Shown piece by piece: positions 1-7,446 of a stretch of 13,946 nt of DNA. The position numbers and the translations under genes were made by a program. Each line of letters begins with the position of its first letter. The first letter of the stretch is position 1. Below the pieces are notes generated by a model. That model saw only the letters and a program-made list of their open reading frames with translations. It was not told the origin of the DNA and made no database searches. Source of the stretch: DATGQT01 sp033720695 (GTDB taxonomy: Bacteria > Bacteroidota > Rhodothermia > Rhodothermales > Rubricoccaceae); contig JAWWCA010000093.1 in the NCBI GenBank assembly GCA_033720695.1, positions 1-13,946 on the forward strand. The letters are read 5' to 3'.

Positions 1-435
1 CCGAGCGGGCCCTACGACGTCGAGCTTCACATCGGCGACTTCTCGGCGAACGACGTCTGCGACACCGAGACCTTCCTCGTCACGGTCTCACAGCCGCGCG
101 TGGCCGCGAACCCCTCGGACACGGAGTGGACGGTGGTGCCCCCGGTGGCCGAGGACGCGGTCCTGGCCTCGGCCATGACGGACGGCGTCCACGTCACGCC
201 CAACCCCTTCCGGGGCCAGGCGCAGCTCACCTACACCGTCACCGCGACTTCGGACGTCCTCCTCGCCGTCTACGACGTGCTCGGGCGTGAGGTCGCCGTC
301 CTCGTCGACGGCCGGATGGACGCGGGCACCCACGCCGCCACGTTCGAGGCCGACGGCCTCGCGGCGGGCACCTACGTCTACCGCCTCGTGGCCGGGACCG
401 ACGTGGAGGTCGGGCGCCTCACGCTCGCCCGCTGA
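1..435 (+). CDS. C-terminal part of a T9SS-exported protein (5' end outside window)
   Basis: The reading frame is open from the first base, so only the last 144 residues are visible. The first ~60 residues look like a beta-sandwich or Ig-like segment, but no catalytic motif is visible, so the function of the whole protein is unknown. Residues ~63-144 form a type A T9SS C-terminal sorting domain: a PNPF turn, then VYDVLGREVAVLVDG, then AGTYVYRLVAG, ending in TLAR. In this family the domain directs the protein through the type IX translocon, after which it is usually cleaved and the protein is attached to the surface or released. The tail closely resembles that of the carboxypeptidase at 4785-6413, down to the DNA. 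The gene converges on the large minus-strand gene at 507-3659, with a strong hairpin between them. Confidence 0.9.
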   Translation, partial: PSGPYDVELHIGDFSANDVCDTETFLVTVSQPRVAANPSDTEWTVVPPVAEDAVLASAMTDGVHVTPNPFRGQAQLTYTVTATSDVLLAVYDVLGREVAVLVDGRMDAGTHAATFEADGLAAGTYVYRLVAGTDVEVGRLTLAR

Positions 436-457
436 GCCTCGACCCTAGCCCATCCGT

Positions 458-487
458 CCGCCCCCGGAGCCCTCGCTCCGGGGGCGG
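458..487. terminator. GC-rich hairpin between convergent genes, probable terminator
   Basis: A perfect 13-bp inverted repeat (458-470 with 475-487) encloses a 4-base loop, CCTC. It starts 22 bases after the stop of the plus-strand gene and 19 bases beyond the stop of the minus-strand gene. On the plus strand it is followed by a short, modestly T-rich stretch (TCTGTTCT). The minus-strand side has no T-run. Position and stability fit an intrinsic terminator, best for the plus strand and possibly shared. Confidence 0.75.
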
Positions 488-506
488 TCTGTTCTGAGCG
501 CCCCGG

Positions 507-3500
507 CTAGAACTGGAACAGCGTGAGGTCCACGCCGAGCAGGACCCCCACGTGGAGGGCGTCGAGGGGGTCGGTGGACGCGCCCGAGGCGCCGTCGGCG
601 GGTTCGACCTCGCGCAGCCCGGGGTAGAACTGCACGCCGAGCCCCAGCGCGAACGGGTGCTGTCGGGGGCCGGCCACGACCAAGACCCCCGGGGCGAGGA
701 CCTGGCGCAGCGTCAGGGTGGGGAGCTGCTCGACCTCCCCGTCCGTCCCATCGTCGGTCTCCACGCCTCGGGTTCGGGCCAGGCGGTAGCTGAGGGGGGC
801 GCCGAGGTCGAGGACCGGGAGGAAGAGCGAGAGCGGGACGCCGAAGGGGCGGTGCCATTCGAGGCCGAGGGGGAGCGCGACGCCCGGGGCGGCGACCCCG
901 GTCCAGGGGCCCGCCCGGGTGCCATCGGCGAACAGCAGCTCGGTGTCGAGCCCGAGGCCGACGTAGGCGTTGATCGTGACGGGCGAGCCCGGGTCGTTGC
1001 GCTTCCCGCGGAAGCCCCCGGCCGGGCGGGCCGCGGCCCGGAAGGCGGCCTCCATCTCCGTCCCCGAGCGGGCCGAGGCGACGGTGGCCGCGAGCGACGC
1101 CACGCGGTGCAGCCGATCCGGCATGGGGCTCCCGGTGACCCCGCTGAAGAGGAGGACGGTGCGGGAGAGGGCGTCGGGGTAGGCGCCGCTCGCCATGAAC
1201 GCGTAGATGGCGCCGACGTCCTCCCAGCGGGTACGGAGGAGGCGGAGGGGGGCGTCCGCGCCCGAGGGCGGGGCGCCGAGCAGGACGTCGGCGAGCTCGA
1301 GCGTGGCGATCGACTGGTCGAGGGCCGCCCCGACGTAGCTCCCGTAGGCGCTGGCGCGGTCGGTGGCGGACGAGGGGAGCGTGGTGAGCCGGTCCTGGGC
1401 GAGCTCGAAGGCGTGCACGACCTGCCGGACCGCCTCCGTCAGCGCCGGGAGGTCGAGCGCGGGCGGCAGCGGGTGCGTTGGGGTGTCGAGGGGCTGGAGG
1501 TGCGAGAGGACGAGGAGGTTGACGTAGAGCCGCCGGAGCGTCGGCGCAGCCGTGTCGAACTGGGAGAGGGAGAGGAGGTGGTCGGGCAGCTCGGCGGGGT
1601 TGGCGTCGGCGGGCGGGAGGCCCCCTTGCAGGCGGAGGTCCCGGGCCACGTCGGCCATCAGGGACGCGGCGCCGAGCACGCGCGCGGTGTCCTCGGGCCG
1701 AAGGCCGAGGCGACGCAGCAGCGGCCGGCCGGCCACCTCGTGCGATCGCAGCCCGCCCGACAGCGCGATCGCGACGTCGAACGGGGACGCCCCCGCCATC
1801 AGGCGCTCGGCGAGGCCGACCGTCAGGCCGAGGGCGTCGAGGTACGCCTCGGCGCACGTTCTCCGCTGGGCGAGGGGGGCAGGGCCCGCTGCGGAGCCGC
1901 CGGATGGCCTCGCGGGCGGGCACCCCGCGACCGTGTCTCCGGCCACCACGCCGTGCTCGTCGCGGTACAGGAGGTCGAGGACGAGCCCCCGGACCGGGGG
2001 CTCCAGCGTCAGCGCGTGGGGGAGCGCGCGGATGTCGGCGCGGAGGGCGTCCCGCCAGGCGGCTCGGGGCAGCTCGAAGAGGAGGAGCTCGCTGGAGGAG
2101 AAGATCTGGGCGGTGCGGGGGAACGCCAGCGCGAGCGCCGCTCCGGTCTCCGTCTCCTGAAACCAGCCGCGGAGCCGGTAGACGAAGTCGAGGGTGAGCT
2201 CCTCCTGCGCCCGCTCGTAGAGGAGGTCGGTGAGGGCCCAGAGCACCTGCTCCGGGGCGATGGGCGGGGTGGCGCTCCGAAGCCGCTCCGGGGCGTCCTC
2301 GACCGCGAGCGGCGCGAGCGCCGGGGCGGACCGGCCCTCGCTCAGGGCGCCCGCGGCGGCCGTGACGCCGACGGGGTCCTGGAGGGCGAGCGTCACGTCG
2401 TCCCGCACGGTGGCGTGTTCGAGACGGACGGCGTCGAGCCGCGCCCGGGCGGCCTCGGCCACGGCCTCCGCGTCGACGGCGGTGGGACCGGGGAGGCCCG
2501 AAAGAGCGGCCAGGTCCTGCTGCACCGCTCGGTGGGCCGCCTGGACCCGCCGGAGCGCTCCCTGCGCGGCTCCGGCGGCGGCCTCGTCGATCCCGAGGCG
2601 GGTGGTGCTCGCGCCGAGGGCCTGCCACGCCGCCTCCGCCGCCTCGGGGAGATCCGGTGGCGTCGGGCCCGGCTCATCGCCCTGGGCCTCGGCGGCCCGC
2701 TGGATCGTCCGGCGGAGGGCGTCTGCGAGGCGATCCGAGGTCCCGCGGGCAGCGGGCTGGTCGTCATTGCCGAGCTGGACCTGGAGGGTGTCCTGCAACG
2801 CCGTGACCTCCTCGGCCAACTGCAGGGCGTCCTCCGCCGCCGCGCGGCGGGCGGGGGAGAGGCCGGGGTCGTCCGCGAGGGGACGGACTGCGGCGGCCGC
2901 CTCGTCGGCGGCGGCGACCGCCGCGTTGGCCCAGGCCTGGAGCGCACCGTCCAGGCGTCCCCGCGACGCCTCGGCCGCGGCGGTCGCGGTCTCCTCGCCC
3001 TGCGCGGCCCGCCGGAGGTCGCTCTCCACAGCGAACCAGATGGGGAGCCGGTGCGCGAGGGCGAGGGCGTCGTCGAGGCGCGCGCGGAGGGGATCGAAGA
3101 GGGCGTCGGCGAAGAGTCGGCTGCGGTAGCGCTCCCGCTCCACGGCGAGGTCGTCGCGGAGCGCGAGGAGCTGGTCCGCCGGGCGGTCAGGCGCGACCGT
3201 CAGGCGGTTGAGGAAGGAGTCGGCGTCGGTGCGCTCGGCCGCGAGCCGGAGGCGCCGCTGGCGCTCGGCTTCGGCGTCGAGGGCGTCCACCATCTCCCGA
3301 ACGGTGGGGACCGACCAGTCGAAGGCCCCCGCGGGCGGTCCCTTGCAGCCGATGAGCTGAGCGAACGTGGCGCCGTCGAGGGTGCGGGCACGCTCGCGGA
3401 GCACGTTTCCGGGGGTCGCTTCCTCAGCGAGGAGCGAGAGGAGGTAGGCCCGGACAAACACGCTCTCCTCTTTCTTCGCGAGGTGATCGACCACCTCCGG

Positions 3501-3659
3501 TTCGAGGTAGAAGCCCAGAGGGATCGAGCGGTCGTCGGGGATCGAGGGGCACGTGGGCGGAGGGATCGCGAGCGGCGCTCCGGGGGCTCCGGACGGCTGG
3601 GCGTTGAGCGAGAGCGCCGGGGCGACGAGGAGGGCCAGGGGAAGAATCAGGGAACGCAT
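507..3659 (-). CDS. Large exported protein of unknown function, helical middle and beta-rich C-terminus (1050 aa)
   Basis: I do not recognise a named family. The ATG at 3659 gives a clean Sec signal peptide (MRSLILPLALLVAPALSLNA, cut near residue 20); the frame runs 18 codons further upstream, but that part does not look like a leader. Residues ~45-110 are a hydrophobic helical block (EPEVVDHLAKKEESVFVRAY) with C37 and C105. Residues ~120-430 are Ala/Glu/Arg-rich and probably helical or coiled-coil, and ~450-870 are further helices. Residues ~890-1050 switch to alternating beta strands (VTINAYVGLGLDTELLF; LSLFLPVLDLGAPLSYRL; HPFALGLGVQFYPGLREV) and end in VDLTLFQF, a terminal aromatic typical of outer-membrane beta structures. 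I have an unchecked impression that similar C-terminal modules occur in other uncharacterised Bacteroidota proteins. The stop is 77 bases beyond an EamA-type permease gene on the same strand, so the two may be cotranscribed. A periplasmic or outer-membrane location is inferred. Confidence 0.85.
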   Translation of the reverse strand: MRSLILPLALLVAPALSLNAQPSGAPGAPLAIPPPTCPSIPDDRSIPLGFYLEPEVVDHLAKKEESVFVRAYLLSLLAEEATPGNVLRERARTLDGATFAQLIGCKGPPAGAFDWSVPTVREMVDALDAEAERQRRLRLAAERTDADSFLNRLTVAPDRPADQLLALRDDLAVERERYRSRLFADALFDPLRARLDDALALAHRLPIWFAVESDLRRAAQGEETATAAAEASRGRLDGALQAWANAAVAAADEAAAAVRPLADDPGLSPARRAAAEDALQLAEEVTALQDTLQVQLGNDDQPAARGTSDRLADALRRTIQRAAEAQGDEPGPTPPDLPEAAEAAWQALGASTTRLGIDEAAAGAAQGALRRVQAAHRAVQQDLAALSGLPGPTAVDAEAVAEAARARLDAVRLEHATVRDDVTLALQDPVGVTAAAGALSEGRSAPALAPLAVEDAPERLRSATPPIAPEQVLWALTDLLYERAQEELTLDFVYRLRGWFQETETGAALALAFPRTAQIFSSSELLLFELPRAAWRDALRADIRALPHALTLEPPVRGLVLDLLYRDEHGVVAGDTVAGCPPARPSGGSAAGPAPLAQRRTCAEAYLDALGLTVGLAERLMAGASPFDVAIALSGGLRSHEVAGRPLLRRLGLRPEDTARVLGAASLMADVARDLRLQGGLPPADANPAELPDHLLSLSQFDTAAPTLRRLYVNLLVLSHLQPLDTPTHPLPPALDLPALTEAVRQVVHAFELAQDRLTTLPSSATDRASAYGSYVGAALDQSIATLELADVLLGAPPSGADAPLRLLRTRWEDVGAIYAFMASGAYPDALSRTVLLFSGVTGSPMPDRLHRVASLAATVASARSGTEMEAAFRAAARPAGGFRGKRNDPGSPVTINAYVGLGLDTELLFADGTRAGPWTGVAAPGVALPLGLEWHRPFGVPLSLFLPVLDLGAPLSYRLARTRGVETDDGTDGEVEQLPTLTLRQVLAPGVLVVAGPRQHPFALGLGVQFYPGLREVEPADGASGASTDPLDALHVGVLLGVDLTLFQF

Positions 3660-3735
3660 AGCAGTGCAGGATGAATCCCTGGGAGTATCCGCAAGGCCTC
3701 CCGTTCTCCGCAAGCGCGCGCGACGAAATGGGCGC

Positions 3736-4653
3736 CTACGCCGCCCGCCGCGACCCCCGCCGCAGGACGAGCAGCACGCTCCCCACGATGAGCGCGGCGC
3801 CGAGGAGGCTCGCCGGGCCGGGCACCGTCCCGAACACGAGCACGCCCCATCCGAAGGCGAAGACCACCTGGAGGTAGCCGACCGACATCGCGCGGCCGGC
3901 CGGTTCGAGGTGGAGCCCGCGCGTGAGGGCGAGTTGCGCCAGCTGCGTCGTAGCGCCCGCGCCGAGAAGCCAGAGCCAGTCCACCCCCCGCGGCCACACC
4001 CAGCCCCCGGCGAACGGGAGGGCCCCGACGACGCCCACGGCCGAGAGGTAGAAGATGATGACGTTCGGGGCGTCGGTCTCGCGGAGCTTTCGGACGACGG
4101 CGTAGACGAACCCGGAGAGCACCGACGCCGCGAGGGCCGCCGCGACGGCCAGCCCGTCGAGGGCGCCGACGGGGCCGCCGCCGAGGAGCCCGCCCAGCGG
4201 GAGGAACGACGGCTTCGCGATGAGGGCCACGCCCAGCAGGCTCACCCCCATCCCCGCGACGACGAGGCCGGCCGTCCGCTCGCGCAGGACGAGGACGGCC
4301 GCCACCGCCGTCCAGACTGGCGTCGTGTAGAAGATGGCCGTGGCGTCGCCGAGGGGGATCCGCGGGAGCGCGAAGTAGAGCAGGCTCAGCGCCGTCACCC
4401 CGACGACGCCCCGCACGAGGAGCAAGCCCCGGTTCCGGCCCAGCGGCGAGACCCCCTCGCGCCGGAGGAGCCCGTAGGTGGCGACGGCCATGAAGACCGA
4501 GCGGGCGAAGACGATCTCCATCGTCGGGATCCGCGCCCCGGCCAGCTTGACGAACAGGCTCATCAGGCTGAAGAAGAGCGCGCTCGCGGCCATGTACCGG
4601 AGGCCGAGGGGGATGGCGCGGGCGCTGCGGGCCAGGAGGGCGGGCGAGGTCAC
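3736..4653 (-). CDS. EamA/DMT-superfamily permease (305 aa)
   Basis: An inner-membrane protein with about ten hydrophobic helices in two repeated halves (about residues 17-145 and 165-300), the usual layout and length of EamA (drug/metabolite transporter) permeases. Supporting features are the first helix with FFSLMSLFVKLAG, the conserved 'FARS' segment after it, the turn ending ALPRIPLGDATAIFYTTPVWTA, and a last helix followed by a basic tail (LRRGSRRAA). Substrate cannot be predicted; EamA proteins export amino acids, metabolites or drugs. The chosen start is GTG at 4653; an ATG at 4593 (residue 21), right before the first helix, is a real alternative. The gene diverges from the carboxypeptidase gene 131 bases away and lies upstream of the 1050-residue exported protein with a 76-base gap. 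Confidence 0.92.
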   Translation of the reverse strand: MTSPALLARSARAIPLGLRYMAASALFFSLMSLFVKLAGARIPTMEIVFARSVFMAVATYGLLRREGVSPLGRNRGLLLVRGVVGVTALSLLYFALPRIPLGDATAIFYTTPVWTAVAAVLVLRERTAGLVVAGMGVSLLGVALIAKPSFLPLGGLLGGGPVGALDGLAVAAALAASVLSGFVYAVVRKLRETDAPNVIIFYLSAVGVVGALPFAGGWVWPRGVDWLWLLGAGATTQLAQLALTRGLHLEPAGRAMSVGYLQVVFAFGWGVLVFGTVPGPASLLGAALIVGSVLLVLRRGSRRAA

Positions 4654-4703
4654 GCCCGCCCAACGACGGGCCCGGAAGCCCGTTCAGGGCCGCGAGGCTC
4701 TTC

Positions 4704-4740
4704 CGGTCGTCTTCACCCGGCCGGGGAGGTGTGACGACCG
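4704..4740. repeat. Imperfect inverted repeat in a divergent promoter region
   Basis: Outer arms CGGTCGTC (4704-4711) and GACGACCG (4733-4740) are perfect 8-bp complements. Inside them CACC (4714-4717) pairs with GGTG (4728-4731) after a small bulge. It lies between the EamA permease and carboxypeptidase genes, 13 bases upstream of a possible -7 box. It could be an operator, or an RNA hairpin in the leader of either gene. Its regulatory role is inferred only from position. Confidence 0.4.
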
Positions 4741-4753
4741 CGGGGATCGGGAG

Positions 4754-4760
4754 TACCTTG
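4754..4760 (+). promoter_or_regulatory. Possible Bacteroidota-type -7 box for the carboxypeptidase gene
   Basis: TACCTTG resembles the Bacteroidota -7 consensus TAnnTTTG, one T short. A weak upstream TGTG (4730-4733) stands 20 bases before it, near the expected distance for the -33 TTTG element. The start codon follows 24 bases downstream. No Shine-Dalgarno sequence is visible, which is common in this phylum. This is a low-certainty match by eye. Confidence 0.3.
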
Positions 4761-4784
4761 GCGTAAACCGTTAACGCCCGACCG

Positions 4785-6413
4785 ATGCCTCACGCCTGCC
4801 GACGCCTCCTCCCCGTCCTCCTCGCCCTCCTCGCCGTGCCCGTCGTTGCGCAAGCGCCCGAGCAGGAGGCCCCCGAACGCTACGCCGAAGTGCTCCTGCC
4901 GCTGCCCGCGCCCGGGGCTGAGGCCCGCCCGGCGGCCCGCCTCGCCGAGCGCCTCGCGGCGGCCGGGGTCCACCTCGACCACGCCCGCATCGAGACGACG
5001 GACCAGGGGCCGGCCCTCCGCACGGTTCTCTCCGAATCCGAGCTCGCCATCGCCCGCGCGGCCGGCCTCGACGCCGAGGTGCTCGTGGAGGACCTCGCTG
5101 CGGCGGTCTCGGCCCGCCCCACCCTGACGGCTGCGGAGCGGGCGGCCGCCCTCGCGGCGGGCGGCATCCAGGGCAACATCTTCGGCTCGATGGGCGGCTT
5201 CCCGACCTTCACCGAGGCCCTCGCCATCCTCGACGACATGCGTGCGCAGTACCCCGATCTCATCAGCGCGCGCCTCTCGCTGGGCCAGAGCCACGAGGGC
5301 CGGGACATCTGGATGGTCGAGGTCTCCGACAACCCCGGCGTGGACGAGGACGAGCCCGAGGTCCTCATCACGTCGCTCCACCACGCCCGTGAGCCCGCCG
5401 GCCTCACGACGGTGCTCTACACCCTCTGGTACCTCCTCGAGAACTACGACAGCGACGCCCAGATCCGGTACCTCGTCAACAACCGGCGGCTCTTCGTGGT
5501 GCCGATCCTCAACCCCGACGGCTACGTCTACAACGAGACGACGGACCCGAACGGCGGCGGCTTCTGGCGCAAGAACCGGCGCGTCAACGGCGGCGGCAGC
5601 CGCGGCGTCGACCTCAACCGCAACTACGGCTACCTCTGGGGCTACGACAACATCGGGTCCAGCGGCAGCCCCTTCAGCGACACCTACCGCGGGCCTGCGC
5701 CGTTCTCTGAGCCCGAGCTCGTCGCCCTCCGCGATTTCCTCGAAGGGGGGCGCAGCGTCCGCGCCGCGTTCAACTACCACACCTACGGCGACCTCCTCCT
5801 CTTCCCCTGGGGCTACCGGGTGGAGTACACGCCGGATCACAACCTCTTCGTGGCCGCCTCGCAGCGGCTGACGGCCGCCAACGGCTACACCTACGGCATC
5901 GGCCCCGAGATCCTCTACCCCGTCAACGGCGACTCCGACGACTGGATGTATGGGGAGCAAACCACCAAGCCGAAGATCTTCTCGTTCACGCCGGAGGTGG
6001 GCCCCTCGTTCTGGCCCTCGTCGTCGCAGATCGTGCCCCTCGCGCAGGAGAACCTCGAAGCCAACCTCCTCCTGCTCTACCTCTCGGGCCGCCAGCAGGC
6101 CGGCGCCGCTGGCGAGGGGATCGCCTTCGGAGAGGCCGCGGCCACGGAGGCCCCTGCGCGTCTCGGCGCGCCCTACCCCAACCCCGCCACCGAGGCCTCG
6201 ACGGTCGCCTTCACGCTCCCCGAGGCGGAGCGCGTGCGCCTCTCCGTCCACGACGTGCTCGGGCGGGAGGTGGCCGTCCTCGTCGACGCCGAGGTCGAGG
6301 CCGGCCGCCACGAGGCCCTGCTCGTCGGGGCCGCCCTGCCCGCGGGCACCTACCTCGTCCGGCTCACCGCCGGCGGCCAGGTCGAGACGCAGCGGGTGGT
6401 CATCGCTCGGTAG
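4785..6413 (+). CDS. Secreted M14 zinc carboxypeptidase with T9SS sorting domain (542 aa)
   Basis: Peptidase family M14 enzymes remove C-terminal residues from peptides using one zinc ion. Visible elements: signal peptide at residues 1-23 (hydrophobic LLPVLLALLAVPVVAQA); a propeptide-like segment ~30-125; and the catalytic domain ~138-435. Zinc ligands are H200 and E203 in HHAREP and H332 in NYHTYGDLLLFPWGY. R265 in WRKNR and N278-R279 in DLNRNYG match the substrate-carboxylate-binding residues of carboxypeptidase A, and E404 in FSFTPEVG matches its catalytic glutamate. Residues ~461-542 are a type A T9SS sorting domain (PYPNPATEAS, VHDVLGREVAVLVD, AGTYLVRLTAGG). All key residues are present, so it should be active, acting outside the cell in peptide scavenging or in trimming surface proteins. 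Specificity cannot be read. Its stop codon lies inside the 3' end of the opposing FxsA-like gene. Confidence 0.96.
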   Translation: MPHACRRLLPVLLALLAVPVVAQAPEQEAPERYAEVLLPLPAPGAEARPAARLAERLAAAGVHLDHARIETTDQGPALRTVLSESELAIARAAGLDAEVLVEDLAAAVSARPTLTAAERAAALAAGGIQGNIFGSMGGFPTFTEALAILDDMRAQYPDLISARLSLGQSHEGRDIWMVEVSDNPGVDEDEPEVLITSLHHAREPAGLTTVLYTLWYLLENYDSDAQIRYLVNNRRLFVVPILNPDGYVYNETTDPNGGGFWRKNRRVNGGGSRGVDLNRNYGYLWGYDNIGSSGSPFSDTYRGPAPFSEPELVALRDFLEGGRSVRAAFNYHTYGDLLLFPWGYRVEYTPDHNLFVAASQRLTAANGYTYGIGPEILYPVNGDSDDWMYGEQTTKPKIFSFTPEVGPSFWPSSSQIVPLAQENLEANLLLLYLSGRQQAGAAGEGIAFGEAAATEAPARLGAPYPNPATEASTVAFTLPEAERVRLSVHDVLGREVAVLVDAEVEAGRHEALLVGAALPAGTYLVRLTAGGQVETQRVVIAR

Positions 6414-6930
6414 CGCCCCCGTTCTCGACCTCCTCGATCACCGTCGCGTCCAGGACGTCGGCCCCCGGGGCCGGCGCGGGGCGCGGTGGTGAGGCGGTCC
6501 CCGGCCGGGGTGTGCCGAACGGACGGCCGCCGGTGAACAGGCTCACGCGGCCGCCCGCGACCGCGCCTCGGGCCCGCGACTCCAGCCGGCGTCGGATCCA
6601 CGCGCGCGAGGGGGGGAAGAGGCCGAGGAGACCGACGACGTCGGTGAGGACGCCCGGCGTGAGGAGGAGCGTCCCCGACACCAGGATGATGAGGCCGTCG
6701 GTGAGCTCTCGACCCGGGGGCTGCCCCGAGGCGAGGCGCGCCTGGAACCGGCGGAGGACCGCCATCCCCTCCCGCCGGGCCAGCCACGAGCCCGCGAGGG
6801 CGGTCGCCACGACGAGCCCGACCGTCGGCCAGAACCCGACGCGCTCGCCGATCCAGACGAGCAGGACCAGCTCGATGAGCGGGACGATCAGGAAGAGGGC
6901 GAAGAGGCGGCCGAACAGGGAGGAGCGCAT
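6400..6930 (-). CDS. fxsA: FxsA-family inner-membrane protein (176 aa)
   Basis: Matches the FxsA family of small cytoplasmic-membrane proteins, named for an E. coli gene whose overexpression relieves F-exclusion of phage T7; the normal role is unclear. Visible: helix ~9-27 (ALFLIVPLIELVLLVWIG) with a Pro-Leu-Ile-Glu motif, helix ~33-50, and a hydrophobic segment ~78-105 containing the family signature TPGVLTDVVGLLGLFPPSR, followed by a basic stretch. Residues ~120-176 are a Gly/Pro-rich, probably disordered cytoplasmic tail. The ATG at 6930 was chosen because it sits just before the first helix; the frame extends to 7002, but that part is Arg/Gly-rich and unlike the family. The gene diverges from the DoxX-like gene. 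Its last 14 bases overlap the end of the carboxypeptidase gene. Confidence 0.92.
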   Translation of the reverse strand: MRSSLFGRLFALFLIVPLIELVLLVWIGERVGFWPTVGLVVATALAGSWLARREGMAVLRRFQARLASGQPPGRELTDGLIILVSGTLLLTPGVLTDVVGLLGLFPPSRAWIRRRLESRARGAVAGGRVSLFTGGRPFGTPRPGTASPPRPAPAPGADVLDATVIEEVENGGATER

Positions 6931-6993
6931 GGGGTAGGAGGCAGGGGGCGGGATGCCGCCCCTCCTACGCTCACCCGCCCGTCGGTATTCCCC

Positions 6994-7446
6994 TTGCTTC
7001 AACCTTCACCCGTCGAACGCGCGCCCCAGGAGCCGCGCCTGCGGCGCTCCGCGCGGTGGCTGCTCGGCGGGACGTTCGTAGTGGCAGGCGCCCTGCACTT
7101 CCTGGTGCCCGACGCATACGTGGCGATCATGCCACCGGCCCTCCCGGGGCCGCGTCTCCTCGTCCTCCTGAGCGGGGCCTTCGAGGTGCTGGGGGGGCTC
7201 GGGGTGCTGCTCCGGCCGCCGGTGCGGCGGTGGGCGGGCTGGGGGCTCGCCGCTCTCCTGGTGGCGGTCTTCCCGGCCAACGTCCACATGGCCGCCGAAG
7301 GGATCGGGGTGGAGGGGGCCGTGGGCCAGGCGCTGCTGTGGCTGCGGCTCCCGCTCCAGGCCGCTCTCATCGCGTGGGCGTTGTGGGCGAGCGGGGCCTG
7401 GGCTAGCGCGCGCGGAAGGTCCCCGGGCACACGGCCTCCGCGATGA
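6994..7446 (+). CDS. DoxX-like four-helix membrane protein (150 aa)
   Basis: A small membrane protein with four predicted helices at ~22-38, 55-73, 80-100 and 113-135. The spacing and motifs fit the DoxX/MauE-like group: GALHFLVPDAY after helix 1, MPPALPGP, an SGAFEVLGGLGVLL helix, FPANVHMA in helix 3, and WLRLPLQAALIAWAL in helix 4. Members are linked loosely to membrane redox chemistry, but most, including this subgroup, have no proven reaction. The start used is TTG at 6994. No ATG or GTG lies before the first helix in this frame, and a CTG start is possible, so the N-terminus is uncertain. The last 44 bases overlap the 3' end of the opposing six-cysteine lipoprotein gene. It diverges from the FxsA-like gene across 63 bases. 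Confidence 0.85.
   Translation: MLQPSPVERAPQEPRLRRSARWLLGGTFVVAGALHFLVPDAYVAIMPPALPGPRLLVLLSGAFEVLGGLGVLLRPPVRRWAGWGLAALLVAVFPANVHMAAEGIGVEGAVGQALLWLRLPLQAALIAWALWASGAWASARGRSPGTRPPR

Noticed and set aside
445..2628. A 727-codon minus-strand frame overlapping the large exported protein gene
   Set aside because: It is an Arg/Pro/Ala-rich low-complexity shadow in another frame, with no recognisable start or domain.
552..3674. A 1040-codon open frame on the plus strand directly opposite the large exported protein gene
   Set aside because: Its translation is a Gly/Arg/Glu-rich mixture with no signal, hydrophobic core or domain, as expected for the mirror frame of a high-GC gene. The minus-strand frame has a signal peptide and coherent secondary structure.
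4641..4655. Nearly identical starts (GTG ACC TCG CC.. GCC) of the permease gene and of the parvulin-like lipoprotein gene at 11202
   Set aside because: The match is about 15 bases and the proteins are unrelated beyond it; chance plus codon bias is enough.
4666..4683. Short inverted repeat ACGGGC/GCCCGT just upstream of the permease start
   Set aside because: Six-base arms in DNA this GC-rich are expected often by chance, and nothing else supports a function.
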